Assembly: GCF_900046475.1 (NCBI RefSeq)
Contig: NZ_FCOU01000003.1
Span: 95,712 to 159,711 of the forward strand
Direction of reading: 5' to 3'
DNA: 64,000 nucleotides
Origin: Collinsella ihumii
GTDB lineage: Bacteria; Actinomycetota; Coriobacteriia; Coriobacteriales; Coriobacteriaceae
The position numbers and the translations under genes are program-made. Below, one piece after another: positions 25,886 to 34,243 of the stretch; the stretch's first letter is position 1; the number at the start of each line of letters is the position of its first letter. Under the pieces are notes generated by a model, which did no database searches, was not told the DNA's origin, and saw only the letters and a program-made list of their open reading frames with translations.

Positions 25886-27381
25886 TGGCGGCGCCCCCCT
25901 CCAGCAGCTCGAAGGCCCGGTCGTACCCCGCGAGGTCGACCGGCTCGTCGTACTCGACGAGCGCGTCGCCGGCGGCCGCCCTAGCGGCGGCGAGCTCCAG
26001 GGTGGCGGCGTCGACGCCGCCCGTGGCCCCGAGCGACCTCAGCGCGCCCTCCACGGTCGCCGCCCAGCCCCGCCTGGCGCTCACGTCGCGCAGCGCCCTG
26101 AGGTCGGCTCCGAGGTCGGCGGGCGACTCCGAGTCGAGGAACGCCACGAGCTGCTCGGGCAGGGACCCCCGCACGACGCTGTCGCGCCAGCCGCCGGGGC
26201 GCACGCAGAGCAGCCTCAGCTGCAGCATTGGGTCGGCGGAGTCCGTCGGCGCGTCGCCCCACTCGCGCGGGTACTCGGCGACGACCTCGCCTCCGGCGCC
26301 GACGACCGTGACGTCGAAGGCGCCCATCGCGACGGCGACCTCGCGGGAGGCGTTGACGGGCCCCGCCGAGTAGCGGTGCTCGCCGCCCGCCCTGAACGAG
26401 CCCTGCTTGTCGCACCTCCTGGTGAGCCACGTCACGCACGCGAACGGAGCCGCGGGCAGCGGCGAGAGCGCGGCGCGGTCGTCCCCGAAGAGCTCGGACT
26501 CGCTCGCGCCCTTGCGGTAGTGCGGCTTGCCGTCCGAGAGCGCCAGGCACGTCCCGAGCAGCCGCTCGTTGTAGGCCTTCACGTCCCAGACCTGCGGGAC
26601 CGGGACGAAGAGGTTGCGCCTGAGCGTCCCGACCTTGTTCTCCACGGAGCCCTTCTCGTTCCCCGAGTAGGGGTTGGTGAAGCTGTAGTCGAGCCCGTAG
26701 TGCGCGGCGAACCGGCGGAAGAGCGCCGAGGTCCTCATCTCGGCGCCGACCCTGCGGCCGACCTCGGTGGCGTTGTCGAACACGGCCCGCAGCGGCACGC
26801 CCCCGAGGAACTCGAAGACGTCGCGGAGCCCCTGGCAGACGCACTCCGCGGTCTCGCCCCAGAAGACCTGCGCGAGCCCGACGTTTGAGTGCGGGAACGT
26901 GACCACGAGGAAGTGGCCGCGGGTGACGACGCCTCGCACGCGGAAGTCGGCCTGCCCGAAGTCGACCTGGCACTCGCCCGGGAGCCAGTCGAGCAGCAGG
27001 AACCCCTGCGCCTCGCGGGCGTCGAGCTCGGCGGCGAGCTCCTCGCGATCGCCTCCGCACGTACCTCCTGACGGTCGAGTACGAGCCCTCGAAGCCCTTC
27101 TCCGCGACGAGCCGGTCGAAGACCCTCTTCGCGGTGTGGCGCTGCTTGTACCAGCAGCGCCTGTCCTCGAGCAGCCACGAATCGACCAGCGCCGCGAAGG
27201 GCTCGAGCAGGGGCGACTCGGGCGCCCTGCCGACCGCCGGCGGCCTCTCGGAGAGGTCGGTCTCCCTCAGGTACTTCCTCACCGTGGGCTCGGAGACCCC
27301 GGTTTCCCGGGCGATCGAGGCGACGCTCGCCCCGCCCCTCCCGAGCCTTCTGATATCGTCGATCTTGTCCACGCCGATCAT
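25878..27381 (-). pseudogene. istA: istA (IS21 transposase), frameshifted
   Basis: From ATG 27381 the N-terminal HTH part (VASIARETGVSEPTVRKYLR) reads to STVRRYVR. The frame then breaks near 27050-27060, and the DDE catalytic part (VDFGQADFRV, VFDNATEV, NEKGSVENKVG) continues in another frame to 25878. The break sits inside a 24-base block (27039-27062) identical to part of the gene at 36077-36763. The product is probably inactive. Confidence 0.85.
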
Positions 27382-27519
27382 TTCCTTCCCGGCCTCCCAT
27401 CGTCGCAACCGTAGCAGCGACAACGTTAGGCCCCGTTGGGGATGGTCGGCGTGCCCATGCCCAAACCCGAAAGTTTTTCGTGACCATTCCCGAAAGCTCC
27501 GGGTGATCAAATCCGCAAG

Positions 27520-28821
27520 TCAGACGTTATCAAACACAAGCGGCCCGTCACCCCTCTCGGCGCGGGCGCGCTCGATGCACCCCGGCGTCAGGTCGAGCTC
27601 CGAGGGGTCCAGCACCTCGACGCCGAGCCCGTCGAGGAGCGCCCGGGCGGCGTCCTCGTAGTCGTCGCCACCGGCCTCGGCGACGGCCATCATGAAGGCG
27701 AGCGAGCCCCTCGGCTCGGAGTTCACGTGGCTCATCAGCAGGGCGCAGTCGGCCGGCGCCAGCCGGTCGAAGGATATCCCGCGGCCCTTCGGCAGCAGCT
27801 TCCTGATCTCGACGTGGTTGCGCTCGCAGGAGCCCTTCTGGTCCGAGCGCATCGGGTCGCAGTAGAACAGCCTCGTCTCGCCCGGCCGCTCGCAGAGCGC
27901 GGCGGCGATGCCGGCCTCGTCGGCGAACTCGGAGCCGTTGTCGGTGAGCACGACGGCGAAGACCCGGCGCACGCCGTCCTCCCCGAGCAGGGCGCGCAGG
28001 GCGCCCAGCGCGCGAACGGTCTCGGCCGAGGTCTGGGCGGCCATCGGCAGCGCCAGCTGGAACCTCGTCGCCCTGTTCAGCAGCGTCAGCACGACGGCGG
28101 AGTCGCCGGAGCGCCCCTCGACCGTGTCCATCTCCCAGCGTCCGTCCCGCGCGTCCCGCGGCAGCGCGAGGAACGCGGCGTGCGACCTGCGGTCGGAGTG
28201 GGGCGTCGGCCTGCGCGGGACCTTCCTCCTCCTCGGCTTGTAGCCGACCTTGCGCCGCAGCTCCATGTTGCTCATGCCCCCGTAGCCCTCGTCGGCCCAG
28301 CGGTATATCGTCGACTTCGAGACGCCGAGCGACGGCCTCGTGGCCGCGATCTGCTCCGGCGACAGGCCGCGGGCGAGGTCGGAGCGGATGACCTCGAGCT
28401 TCATGGCCATGCCCTCCTCGGTCTCGTCCACGCCCCTGCGCGCCCCCCGGAGCTCCTCGTCGGCGAGCGCGTGCGCCCTCGCCGCGCGGTAGACGGCCTT
28501 CGGGGTCCTCGAGCAGCCGCACGCCCTCTTCCTGCACCCGTTGCACACGCCCGGCGACCTCGCGAGCAGGCCGCACAGCCCGTCCGGCCCCTCCGCGGGG
28601 AACCGCTCGCCCTCCATGCCCCTGGGCCTCAGGTACACCCTGTTCCTCTTGACCTCGCGCGGCACCTCGGCGAGCGACTGCTCGATCATGCGCGCGATCT
28701 CGCGCATGCTCTCGCCCCCGTCCAGGCCGCGCTCGATGCCCCGCCTGTCGTCGAGCGTGAGCCTCGGGTAGGCGCGCCGCGCGGCGAGCGGGGCGGCCTT
28801 CGCCCTCTTCGAGCCCTTCAT
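27520..28821 (-). CDS. IS30-family transposase with two host-identical patches
   Basis: ATG 28821 follows AAGGAGG. The 433-residue product has an HTH_38 N-terminal domain (residues 20-62), a Cys-rich stretch (CNGCRKRACGC), and a DDE domain with MDTVEGR, LTDNGSEF and KGSCERNHVEIRK. Two places do not fit the family. Residues about 42-56 (IARMIEQSLAEVPRE) replace the usual recognition helix G-R-S-P-S-T. Residues about 376-391 (FMMAVAEAGGDDYEDA) interrupt the C-terminal region. Their DNA is identical to metI (39508-39552) and yebC (42946-42994). The frame stays open, but a changed recognition helix probably ruins or alters DNA binding. Confidence 0.9.
   Translation of the reverse strand: MKGSKRAKAAPLAARRAYPRLTLDDRRGIERGLDGGESMREIARMIEQSLAEVPREVKRNRVYLRPRGMEGERFPAEGPDGLCGLLARSPGVCNGCRKRACGCSRTPKAVYRAARAHALADEELRGARRGVDETEEGMAMKLEVIRSDLARGLSPEQIAATRPSLGVSKSTIYRWADEGYGGMSNMELRRKVGYKPRRRKVPRRPTPHSDRRSHAAFLALPRDARDGRWEMDTVEGRSGDSAVVLTLLNRATRFQLALPMAAQTSAETVRALGALRALLGEDGVRRVFAVVLTDNGSEFADEAGIAAALCERPGETRLFYCDPMRSDQKGSCERNHVEIRKLLPKGRGISFDRLAPADCALLMSHVNSEPRGSLAFMMAVAEAGGDDYEDAARALLDGLGVEVLDPSELDLTPGCIERARAERGDGPLVFDNV
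27648..27696. repeat. 49-base block identical to yebC (42946-42994)
   Basis: Exact 49-base identity, same strand and same reading frame, between the IS30 transposase gene and yebC. The block encodes 16 shared residues. The sequence on both sides is unrelated. Confidence 0.9.
28654..28698. repeat. 45-base block identical to metI (39508-39552)
   Basis: Exact 45-base identity, same strand and frame, between the transposase HTH region and the methionine permease gene. The sequence on both sides is unrelated. Confidence 0.9.
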
Positions 28822-28856
28822 ATTCCGGCCTCCTTGCCGGGGCCGCCGACCGGCCC

Positions 28857-28922
28857 CACGCCCCAAGGATTCCAGAACCCAGCGCAACGCGTTGCGCTGG
28901 GTTCTGGAATCCTTGGGGCGTG
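28857..28922. repeat. 66-bp perfect palindrome beside the IS30 gene
   Basis: CACGCCCCAAGG... and its exact inverse meet at 28889/28890 with no loop. It lies between the IS30 terminal-repeat-like sequence and the transposase start (28821). It could extrude as a cruciform or block read-through into the transposase gene. Confidence 0.8.
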
Positions 28923-28946
28923 TTGCACTGAGGTTGAAACTCTACG

Positions 28947-29203
28947 AAAGCGCTTCTATCGATTTTCACATTGCGGAAAACCGCATATGGAGGCCTCAGT
29001 ACATCTTTCTGATGATATACTGATTTATTTATGGTTCCCGTTTCAGTCGACTGGCGTGAACGGGATCGAACGACCTTGGAATGGACCGCCGCCGTACGGC
29101 GCAGGATACGCAGCTGGGCTGCCCCGGTGGACGCGGCAGCCCCTGCAGGCCGATCGGATGCGGCACCCGCCGGAACCCGACCCGGTGCCCGGACGAGACG
29201 CCC
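28947..29203. other. Gap between IS30 and core genes, nothing firm
   Basis: The first 90 bases are AT-rich. A stretch at 29051-29075 (TGGCGTGAACGGGATCGAAC) superficially resembles a tRNA T-arm on the minus strand, but the stem does not pair. A GGGCTGCC...GGCAGCCC hairpin (about 29116-29143) may end the minus-strand gene at 29204. Confidence 0.3.
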
Positions 29204-30469
29204 CTACTCCGCCAGCTTCTCCACGCCGTCAAGGACCTTGGTCAGGGTCTTCTTTGCCTGAGCCTTGGTCTTCTCGACCTCGGCATGGGTCTTGGCCGCC
29301 TCCGCCGCACGGCGCTCGGACTCGGGATCGGGAACGACCAGATCGCTCGCATCGTGCTGCACCATCGTAAGCGCGTGCTCCTCGCACACCTCCGCGCACA
29401 GCCCGCAGCCGACGCAAAACGTCGGCTCGACGGTGAAGCGGCCGGCGCCGACCAGGTCGGTCGCGTGCGTGGGGCAGATGCGCACGCACTCGCCGCACAG
29501 CGTGCACTTGGAGAAATCGCACTCGGGCGTGCTCACCTGGATGTTCTGGGCGAGCTCGGGATGCTCCTGCAGGGTGGACAGCACGAGCTGGCGCCCCTGC
29601 GTCAGCACGCGGCGGCGCTTGGCGGTCGTGGTGCCGCAGGCCTCCTTGAGCGCCTTTTCGAGCGCGGAGATCTTTTTCGTATGGTCGCGCAGGCGCTGCG
29701 CCACCGACGTCACGGCGGCCGTGGCGGGGTTCAGCTTGCTCACCGCGAGGCCAGTGGTCTTCATGATGTTGTCCATGAACTCCTTGCGCTCATATTCGCG
29801 ACGCTTCTCGCACTTGAGGCGCTTGGGATCGACCTCCAGCCCGAGGCCTGTGCCCGCCCACTCCTCGGCGGTGGCGATGGCGTCGCCCAAGATCTCCTCA
29901 CCCGTCGTGTTCTTGCAGTTCGTGCAGATGTCGAGCGGCAGGTACACGCTCACGTTGGGATAGTCAGCCATGATCGAGAACCACACCTCGGGCTTGACGT
30001 CCCCGATGCAGGCGACGACCACCTCATTCTCACGCGGGACGCGGCGCAGGGCGCGCGTGCACGTCACGTACGCCGTCTTGTAGGCGGCCGCGGCGCCGGC
30101 GATGGCGTCGTACAGGCGCTTGGGCTGCAGGCGCTTCGCGGAGATGGCCTCTGTGGGGCACACCGACGTGCACAGGCCGCACTTGCGGCACATGTCCTTG
30201 ATGTCGATGCTGAACTCCTCGATATCGATCGCCTTCACCGGGCACGCGTCGATGCACGCGCGGCAGCTGCTCTTCTCGTAATTGCACAGCAGGCACGGGA
30301 TCGAGTTGCCGCGCGGCTTCTCCTTGTAATCGGCAGGGTTCCACTGGGGCGCCTCCTGCTCCCCCGTCCCCATGATGGCGTCGGTGACGCCGCCGAGCGG
30401 ATTTTTCAGGGCGCTGATGCCCTTGCTGATATCGATAATGTCATCGAACAGATCGTGCTGCTCTGCCAT
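29204..30469 (-). CDS. Polyferredoxin-like 4Fe-4S protein
   Basis: The 421-residue soluble protein has two pairs of iron-sulfur motifs. An N-terminal pair (SCRACIDACP and CRKCGLCTSVCP, about residues 65-105) and a C-terminal pair (CTLCGECVRICP and CVGCGLCAEVCE, about 330-375) flank a middle domain with CTNCKNTTGEE. A charged helical tail (residues 385-421) follows. ATG 30469 is preceded by GGGGAGA. It probably passes electrons between partners in anaerobic metabolism. No oxidoreductase gene is next to it, so the donor and acceptor are unknown. Confidence 0.75.
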   Translation of the reverse strand: MAEQHDLFDDIIDISKGISALKNPLGGVTDAIMGTGEQEAPQWNPADYKEKPRGNSIPCLLCNYEKSSCRACIDACPVKAIDIEEFSIDIKDMCRKCGLCTSVCPTEAISAKRLQPKRLYDAIAGAAAAYKTAYVTCTRALRRVPRENEVVVACIGDVKPEVWFSIMADYPNVSVYLPLDICTNCKNTTGEEILGDAIATAEEWAGTGLGLEVDPKRLKCEKRREYERKEFMDNIMKTTGLAVSKLNPATAAVTSVAQRLRDHTKKISALEKALKEACGTTTAKRRRVLTQGRQLVLSTLQEHPELAQNIQVSTPECDFSKCTLCGECVRICPTHATDLVGAGRFTVEPTFCVGCGLCAEVCEEHALTMVQHDASDLVVPDPESERRAAEAAKTHAEVEKTKAQAKKTLTKVLDGVEKLAE

Positions 30470-30612
30470 GCGAATCTCCCCTGTGCTCTGCAGATGGGCC
30501 CTCGGGCCACAGTACACAATTGTCTCATTGTACCGTGCCCGACGGCCTTGCGACCGATAAGGGGACAACTCCATGTCGAAGATGCCCCGCGAGGCAGACG
30601 CGGCATGCGCGA

Positions 30613-30649
30613 GGGGCGCCCCGCTCGCTCGTCTCGAACGGGGCGCCCC
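30613..30649 (-). terminator. GC-rich hairpin after the YitT gene
   Basis: GGGGCGCCCCG and CGGGGCGCCCC form an 11-bp stem 30 bases past the stop of the minus-strand gene. No T-run. Confidence 0.45.
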
Positions 30650-30678
30650 TGAACGAAATGCCATCGCTATCGCGGCAC

Positions 30679-31710
30679 CTAATCCACCGGGCCGCGGTAG
30701 AACCTGCCGAAGAAGTCCTCCGAGCGGAACACGTTGATCACCGCGTGGTCGTCGTGCGCGCGCACGAGCGCGACGATCTCGCCCACCTCGTAGGACGACA
30801 CGACCGTCTCGATGATCCAATACGTCTTGCGGCTGTAGCCTCCGATCACCTCGAAGCACGAGGAACCGTGGCGGAACTTCTCCGTGTACGCCTCGAGAAC
30901 CTCGTCGGGCTTCTTGGTGGTGATGCGCAGGGTCATGCGGTCGTAGCGGTGGTAGAACGTCTCGATGGTCTTGGTCGAGATGAACTGGAAGATGATCGAG
31001 AACGCCGCCGAGGTCCAGCCGAACAGGTATCCGAAGATGAGCAGCATGACGCAGTTGCCCGCAAAGATGAATCCCCAGATGGACTTGCCCGTCTTGTTGG
31101 ACACCATGAGCGAGATGAAGTCGGTGCCCGCCGTGGACGCGCCGCCGCGCAGGGCAATCGCGATGGCGAGGCCGTAAATAAAGCCGCCGAACACCACGAG
31201 CAGGACCGGCTCGCGCAGCATGGGGTCGAAGTCCATGAAGCGCAGAAGCGTCGAGGACAGGAATACCTGGATCATCGAGAAGACGACGAAGCGCTTGCTG
31301 ATGCTTTTCCAGCACAGGATGGCGACGGGGATGTTGAAGACGATCATGCCGAGCGACGTGGGGAAGCTGAACCCGAACATCGAGGTGATGCGGTCGACCA
31401 GGATCGCCAGGCCCGTGAAGCCGCTTGAAAGCAGGCCGGCCGGCTGCACGAACACCTGGATGGCATAGGCCTGCAGAAACGCGGAGACGATCACGAAGCA
31501 CAGCGTGATGACACGGCGGACGATCGCGCGGCGCCTCAGGCTCTTCAGGCGCTCGAGCTCCTTTTTGGCGTCGACGACAACGGGGGCGTTCCCGATGCGC
31601 TTTTTGCCCTGGCGCATCTCGCGCTCGTGGGCGCGGTCCTTGATGCGCGCGCGGGCGTCCGCATCGCGCACGTAGGTGCCGCCGTCGGACCTATCCCAAT
31701 CCTCAGCCAT
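30679..31710 (-). CDS. YitT-family membrane protein (DUF161/DUF2179)
   Basis: The 343-residue protein has a charged N-terminal tail of about 60 residues and five or six membrane segments (about 65-220). GGASTAGTDFIS is typical of the family. A C-terminal soluble DUF2179 domain (about 255-343) contains MTLRITTKKPDEV and YWIIETVVSSYE. ATG 31710 follows GGAGGGTAGAG. YitT proteins are widespread in Firmicutes and Actinobacteria with no agreed substrate. The long charged N-terminus is unusual. Function unknown. Confidence 0.85.
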   Translation of the reverse strand: MAEDWDRSDGGTYVRDADARARIKDRAHEREMRQGKKRIGNAPVVVDAKKELERLKSLRRRAIVRRVITLCFVIVSAFLQAYAIQVFVQPAGLLSSGFTGLAILVDRITSMFGFSFPTSLGMIVFNIPVAILCWKSISKRFVVFSMIQVFLSSTLLRFMDFDPMLREPVLLVVFGGFIYGLAIAIALRGGASTAGTDFISLMVSNKTGKSIWGFIFAGNCVMLLIFGYLFGWTSAAFSIIFQFISTKTIETFYHRYDRMTLRITTKKPDEVLEAYTEKFRHGSSCFEVIGGYSRKTYWIIETVVSSYEVGEIVALVRAHDDHAVINVFRSEDFFGRFYRGPVD

Positions 31711-31844
31711 CTCTACCCTCCGGCAAGACAAGACAAAGCTGGTCACTTCCGCCGCACCATGATAGCCGAAAGCCCCCGCCGGGCACCGGAAGACCGCCGA
31801 CCGACCCCTATTTCCGCCAAGCGGCGCATGGCCGAGCCGCCTGA

Positions 31845-31935
31845 ATGGGTCATTTGGGGACGGGTTCGTTCCAACCCATCGGCGGCCTGCGCGGCCGCCG
31901 ATGGGTTGGAACGAACCCGTCCCCAAATGACCCAT
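31845..31935. repeat. 91-bp perfect hairpin with GGGGACGGGTTCG core
   Basis: Two exactly complementary 43-base arms flank a TGCGC loop in the 322-base gap between the YitT and groEL genes. The arm carries GGGGACGGGTTCGTTCCAAC, shared with the hairpin at 48624-48669. The remainder of 31711-31971 has no supported gene. Confidence 0.85.
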
Positions 31936-31971
31936 CCCAGCCTCCAAGAGCGCCGTCACGGGCCCGAACGC

Positions 31972-32004
31972 AAAAAGGCTCCGGGAGGATTCCCGGAGCC
32001 TTTT
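31972..32004 (-). terminator. Rho-independent terminator of groES-groEL
   Basis: On the minus strand, GGCTCCGGG, a 6-base loop and CCCGGAGCC are followed by five T. It lies 28 bases past the groEL stop. Confidence 0.85.
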
Positions 32005-32032
32005 CGATCGATATGCTCAAGCCAGATTAGGC

Positions 32033-33670
32033 TTAGTACATACCGCCGCCCTGCGCGTTGGCGGTAGCGGCAGCGATAGCATCCTCAAGCTGCGTGTTCT
32101 TCGGCACGTCGGTGACGGTGGCCTCGGTGATGAGGATCAGGCTGGCGACAGAGGCGGCGTTCTGCAGGGTGGTGCGGGTGACCTTGACGGGGTCGAGCAC
32201 GCCCATCTCGATCATGTTGCCCCACTCGCCGCTCGCGGAGTTCAGGCCCTCGCCCGCAGGCAGAGAGGCGACCTTGTCGACGACGACAGCGCCCTCGTAG
32301 CCGGCGTTCTTGGCGATGGTGGCGACAGGAGCGGTCAGCGCCTTCTTGATGATGTCGATGCCGATCTGCTCCTCGGGGTCGGAGATCTCGATGCCCTCGA
32401 GCGCCGGGATGGCGTCCATGAAGGCCACGCCGCCGCCGGCGACGATGCCCTCCTCGACAGCAGCGCGGGTCGCCTGCAGGGCGTCCTCGACGCGGTGCTT
32501 GATCTCCTTGAGCTCGGTCTCGGTGGCAGCACCGACCTTGATGACGGCGACGCCGCCGGAGAGCTTGGCCAGACGCTCCTGGAGCTTCTCGCGGTCGAAC
32601 TCGGAGTCGGTGTGCTCCAGCTCGCCCTTGATCTGGGCGACGCGGTTGGCGATGGCCTCCTTGGTGCCGGCGCCACCGACGATGGTGGTGTTGTCCTTGG
32701 AGACGGTGACGGACTTGGCGGTACCGAGCATGTCGGCGGTGATGTCGGCGATCTTGATGCCGAGCTCGTCGAGCGCGGCCTGGCCGCCGGTCAGGCAGGC
32801 GATGTCCTCGAGCATGCGCTTACGACGGTCGCCGTAGCCAGGGGCCTTGACGGCGCAGACGTTGAGGGCGCCGCGGATCTTGTTGAGCACGAGGGTCGGC
32901 AGGGCCTCGCCGTCGATGTCCTCGGCGATGATCAGCAGGCTCTTGCCGGCGCGGGAGACGGCCTCGAGCACAGGCATGATGTCCTGGACGTTGGAGATCT
33001 TCTGATCGGTGATGAGGATGTAGGGATCCTTGAGGCTGGCCTCCATGCGATCGTTGTCGGTCACGAAGTACGCGGAGACGTAGCCCTTGTCGAACTGCAT
33101 GCCCTCGACGGTGTCGATGGTGATGTCGAAGGTCTGGCCGTCCTCGACGGTGATGACGCCGTCCTTGCCCACGACGTCCATGGCGTCGGAGATCTTGGCG
33201 CCGACCTCGGGGTCGCCGGCGGAGATGGTGCCGACAGACGCGATCTGCTCCTTGGTCTCGACCGGCTGGGCCTGCTTCTTCATCTCGGCGACGACGGCGT
33301 TGACGGCCTTGTCGATGCCGCGACGGATGGCCAGCGGGTTTGCGCCGGCGGCGACGTTGCGCAGGCCGTCGTTCACGATGGCCTGGGCGAGCAGGGTCGC
33401 GGTGGTGGTGCCGTCACCCACGGTGTCGTTGGTCTTGGTGGCGACCTCCTTCACCAGCTGGGCGCCCATGTTCTCGATGTTGTCCTCGAGCTCGATCTCC
33501 TTGGCGACGGAAACGCCGTCGTTGGTGATGGTCGGAGCGCCGTAGGAGCGCTGCAGGGCGACGTAGCGGCCCTTGGGGCCCATGGTGACGGTGACGGCGT
33601 CAGCCAGCGTGTTGACACCCTTGGCGAGCTTGGCGCGCGCGGTGGTGTCGAACGTAATATTCTTAGCCAT
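32033..33670 (-). CDS. groL: 60-kDa chaperonin GroEL
   Basis: The 545-residue protein matches GroEL throughout: [19 protein letters not shown] at the start, [14 protein letters not shown] (ATP-binding), [11 protein letters not shown], and an end in AQGGGMY. It forms the double-ring folding chamber with GroES. It lies 51 bases after groES on the same strand and shares its terminator at 31972. A CIRCE-like element lies upstream of groES. Nothing is odd about the gene itself. Confidence 0.98.
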   Translation of the reverse strand: MAKNITFDTTARAKLAKGVNTLADAVTVTMGPKGRYVALQRSYGAPTITNDGVSVAKEIELEDNIENMGAQLVKEVATKTNDTVGDGTTTATLLAQAIVNDGLRNVAAGANPLAIRRGIDKAVNAVVAEMKKQAQPVETKEQIASVGTISAGDPEVGAKISDAMDVVGKDGVITVEDGQTFDITIDTVEGMQFDKGYVSAYFVTDNDRMEASLKDPYILITDQKISNVQDIMPVLEAVSRAGKSLLIIAEDIDGEALPTLVLNKIRGALNVCAVKAPGYGDRRKRMLEDIACLTGGQAALDELGIKIADITADMLGTAKSVTVSKDNTTIVGGAGTKEAIANRVAQIKGELEHTDSEFDREKLQERLAKLSGGVAVIKVGAATETELKEIKHRVEDALQATRAAVEEGIVAGGGVAFMDAIPALEGIEISDPEEQIGIDIIKKALTAPVATIAKNAGYEGAVVVDKVASLPAGEGLNSASGEWGNMIEMGVLDPVKVTRTTLQNAASVASLILITEATVTDVPKNTQLEDAIAAATANAQGGGMY

Positions 33671-33721
33671 GTTCTATTCCTCCAAGTGAAGATTCAAATG
33701 AGAAAGCGAATGCGACTCGTG

Positions 33722-34009
33722 CTACTCGACCACAGCGTAGATGTCGTCGGCACGCATGAGGAGGTAGTCCTCGCCGTCGACCTTGATCTCGTTGCCGCCG
33801 AACTTGCCGTAGATGACCTTGTCGCCGACCTTGACGTCCATCGGCACGCGCTCGCCCTTGTCGTTGAGCTTGCCGGCGCCCACGGCGATGATCTCGCCGC
33901 GCTGCGGCTTCTCCTGCGCGTTGCTTGCGATGTACAGACCAGAGGCGGTCTTCTGCTCAGCTGCATCCGGCTTGATAAGAACGCGGTCTCCAAGCGGCTT
34001 CAGGCTCAT
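33722..34009 (-). CDS. groS: 10-kDa co-chaperonin GroES
   Basis: The 95-residue protein has the GroES pattern: SLKPLGDRVLIKPDAAEQ at the start, the mobile loop TASGLYIASNAQEKPQRG, and the C-terminal EDYLLMRADDIYAVVE. It caps the GroEL chamber. It is the first gene of the groESL operon, with ribosome site AAGGAGG before ATG 34009. Expression is likely heat-inducible through the promoter and CIRCE-like site upstream. Confidence 0.98.
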   Translation of the reverse strand: MSLKPLGDRVLIKPDAAEQKTASGLYIASNAQEKPQRGEIIAVGAGKLNDKGERVPMDVKVGDKVIYGKFGGNEIKVDGEDYLLMRADDIYAVVE

Positions 34010-34082
34010 GCTGATTCCTCCTTAGTGCGCTGGCGAGCTCTTTTGCCCAGCTCGTACCAGCCTTGCCTTACGTACGCCATGA

Positions 34083-34111
34083 ATAATACCCACCTGACCC
34101 GACTTATACAA
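34083..34111 (-). promoter_or_regulatory. Promoter of groES-groEL
   Basis: Minus strand: -35 TTGTAT (34111-34106), 17-bp spacer, -10 TATTAT (34088-34083). Transcription would start near 34075, giving a leader of about 65 bases. Confidence 0.5.
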
Positions 34112-34135
34112 CGCAAAGTCAAAAAATCTTAAGTA

Positions 34136-34162
34136 TCGGCACTTAGATTTCTTCAGTGCTCA
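34136..34162. promoter_or_regulatory. Degenerate CIRCE-like inverted repeat (HrcA site)
   Basis: Minus-strand TGAGCACTG, nine bases, AAGTGCCGA. The core GCACT-N11-AGTGC matches CIRCE (TTAGCACTC-N9-GAGTGCTAA), but the outer bases fit only partly. It lies 25 bp upstream of the -35 box, an unusual place for an HrcA operator. Confidence 0.4.
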
Positions 34163-34243
34163 AACATGCGGTTGCATAATCACGGCTTTTCGCCGCGTTC
34201 GACATATACTGGTGCCAACCCGCACCCACGGAAGGATCGAAGC

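Larger units (their letters stand above)
25065..27509. mobile_element. IS21-family insertion sequence, degenerate
   Basis: Both outer ends read TGATCA inwards, followed on each side by repeats with CTTTCGGG and TTTCGGGTTTGGGCA, the multi-repeat end layout of IS21. It carries istA and istB on the minus strand with the usual 8-base overlap. I see no matching target duplication in the flanks. Both genes carry frameshifts. The left end has cut the relaxase gene. Confidence 0.8.
27510..28946. mobile_element. IS30-family insertion sequence
   Basis: It contains one IS30-type transposase gene on the minus strand. At the 5' side the outer end TGTTGCACTGAGGTTGAAAC (28921-28940) resembles IS30-family terminal repeats. 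At the 3' side the transposase stop lies only 10 bases from the IS21 end, so that terminal repeat is missing or truncated. Exact borders are uncertain. Confidence 0.65.

Noticed and set aside
29051..29110. tRNA-like 3' end on the minus strand beside the IS30 element
   Set aside because: GTTCGATC resembles a T-loop, but the T-stem bases do not pair and no anticodon arm can be drawn.
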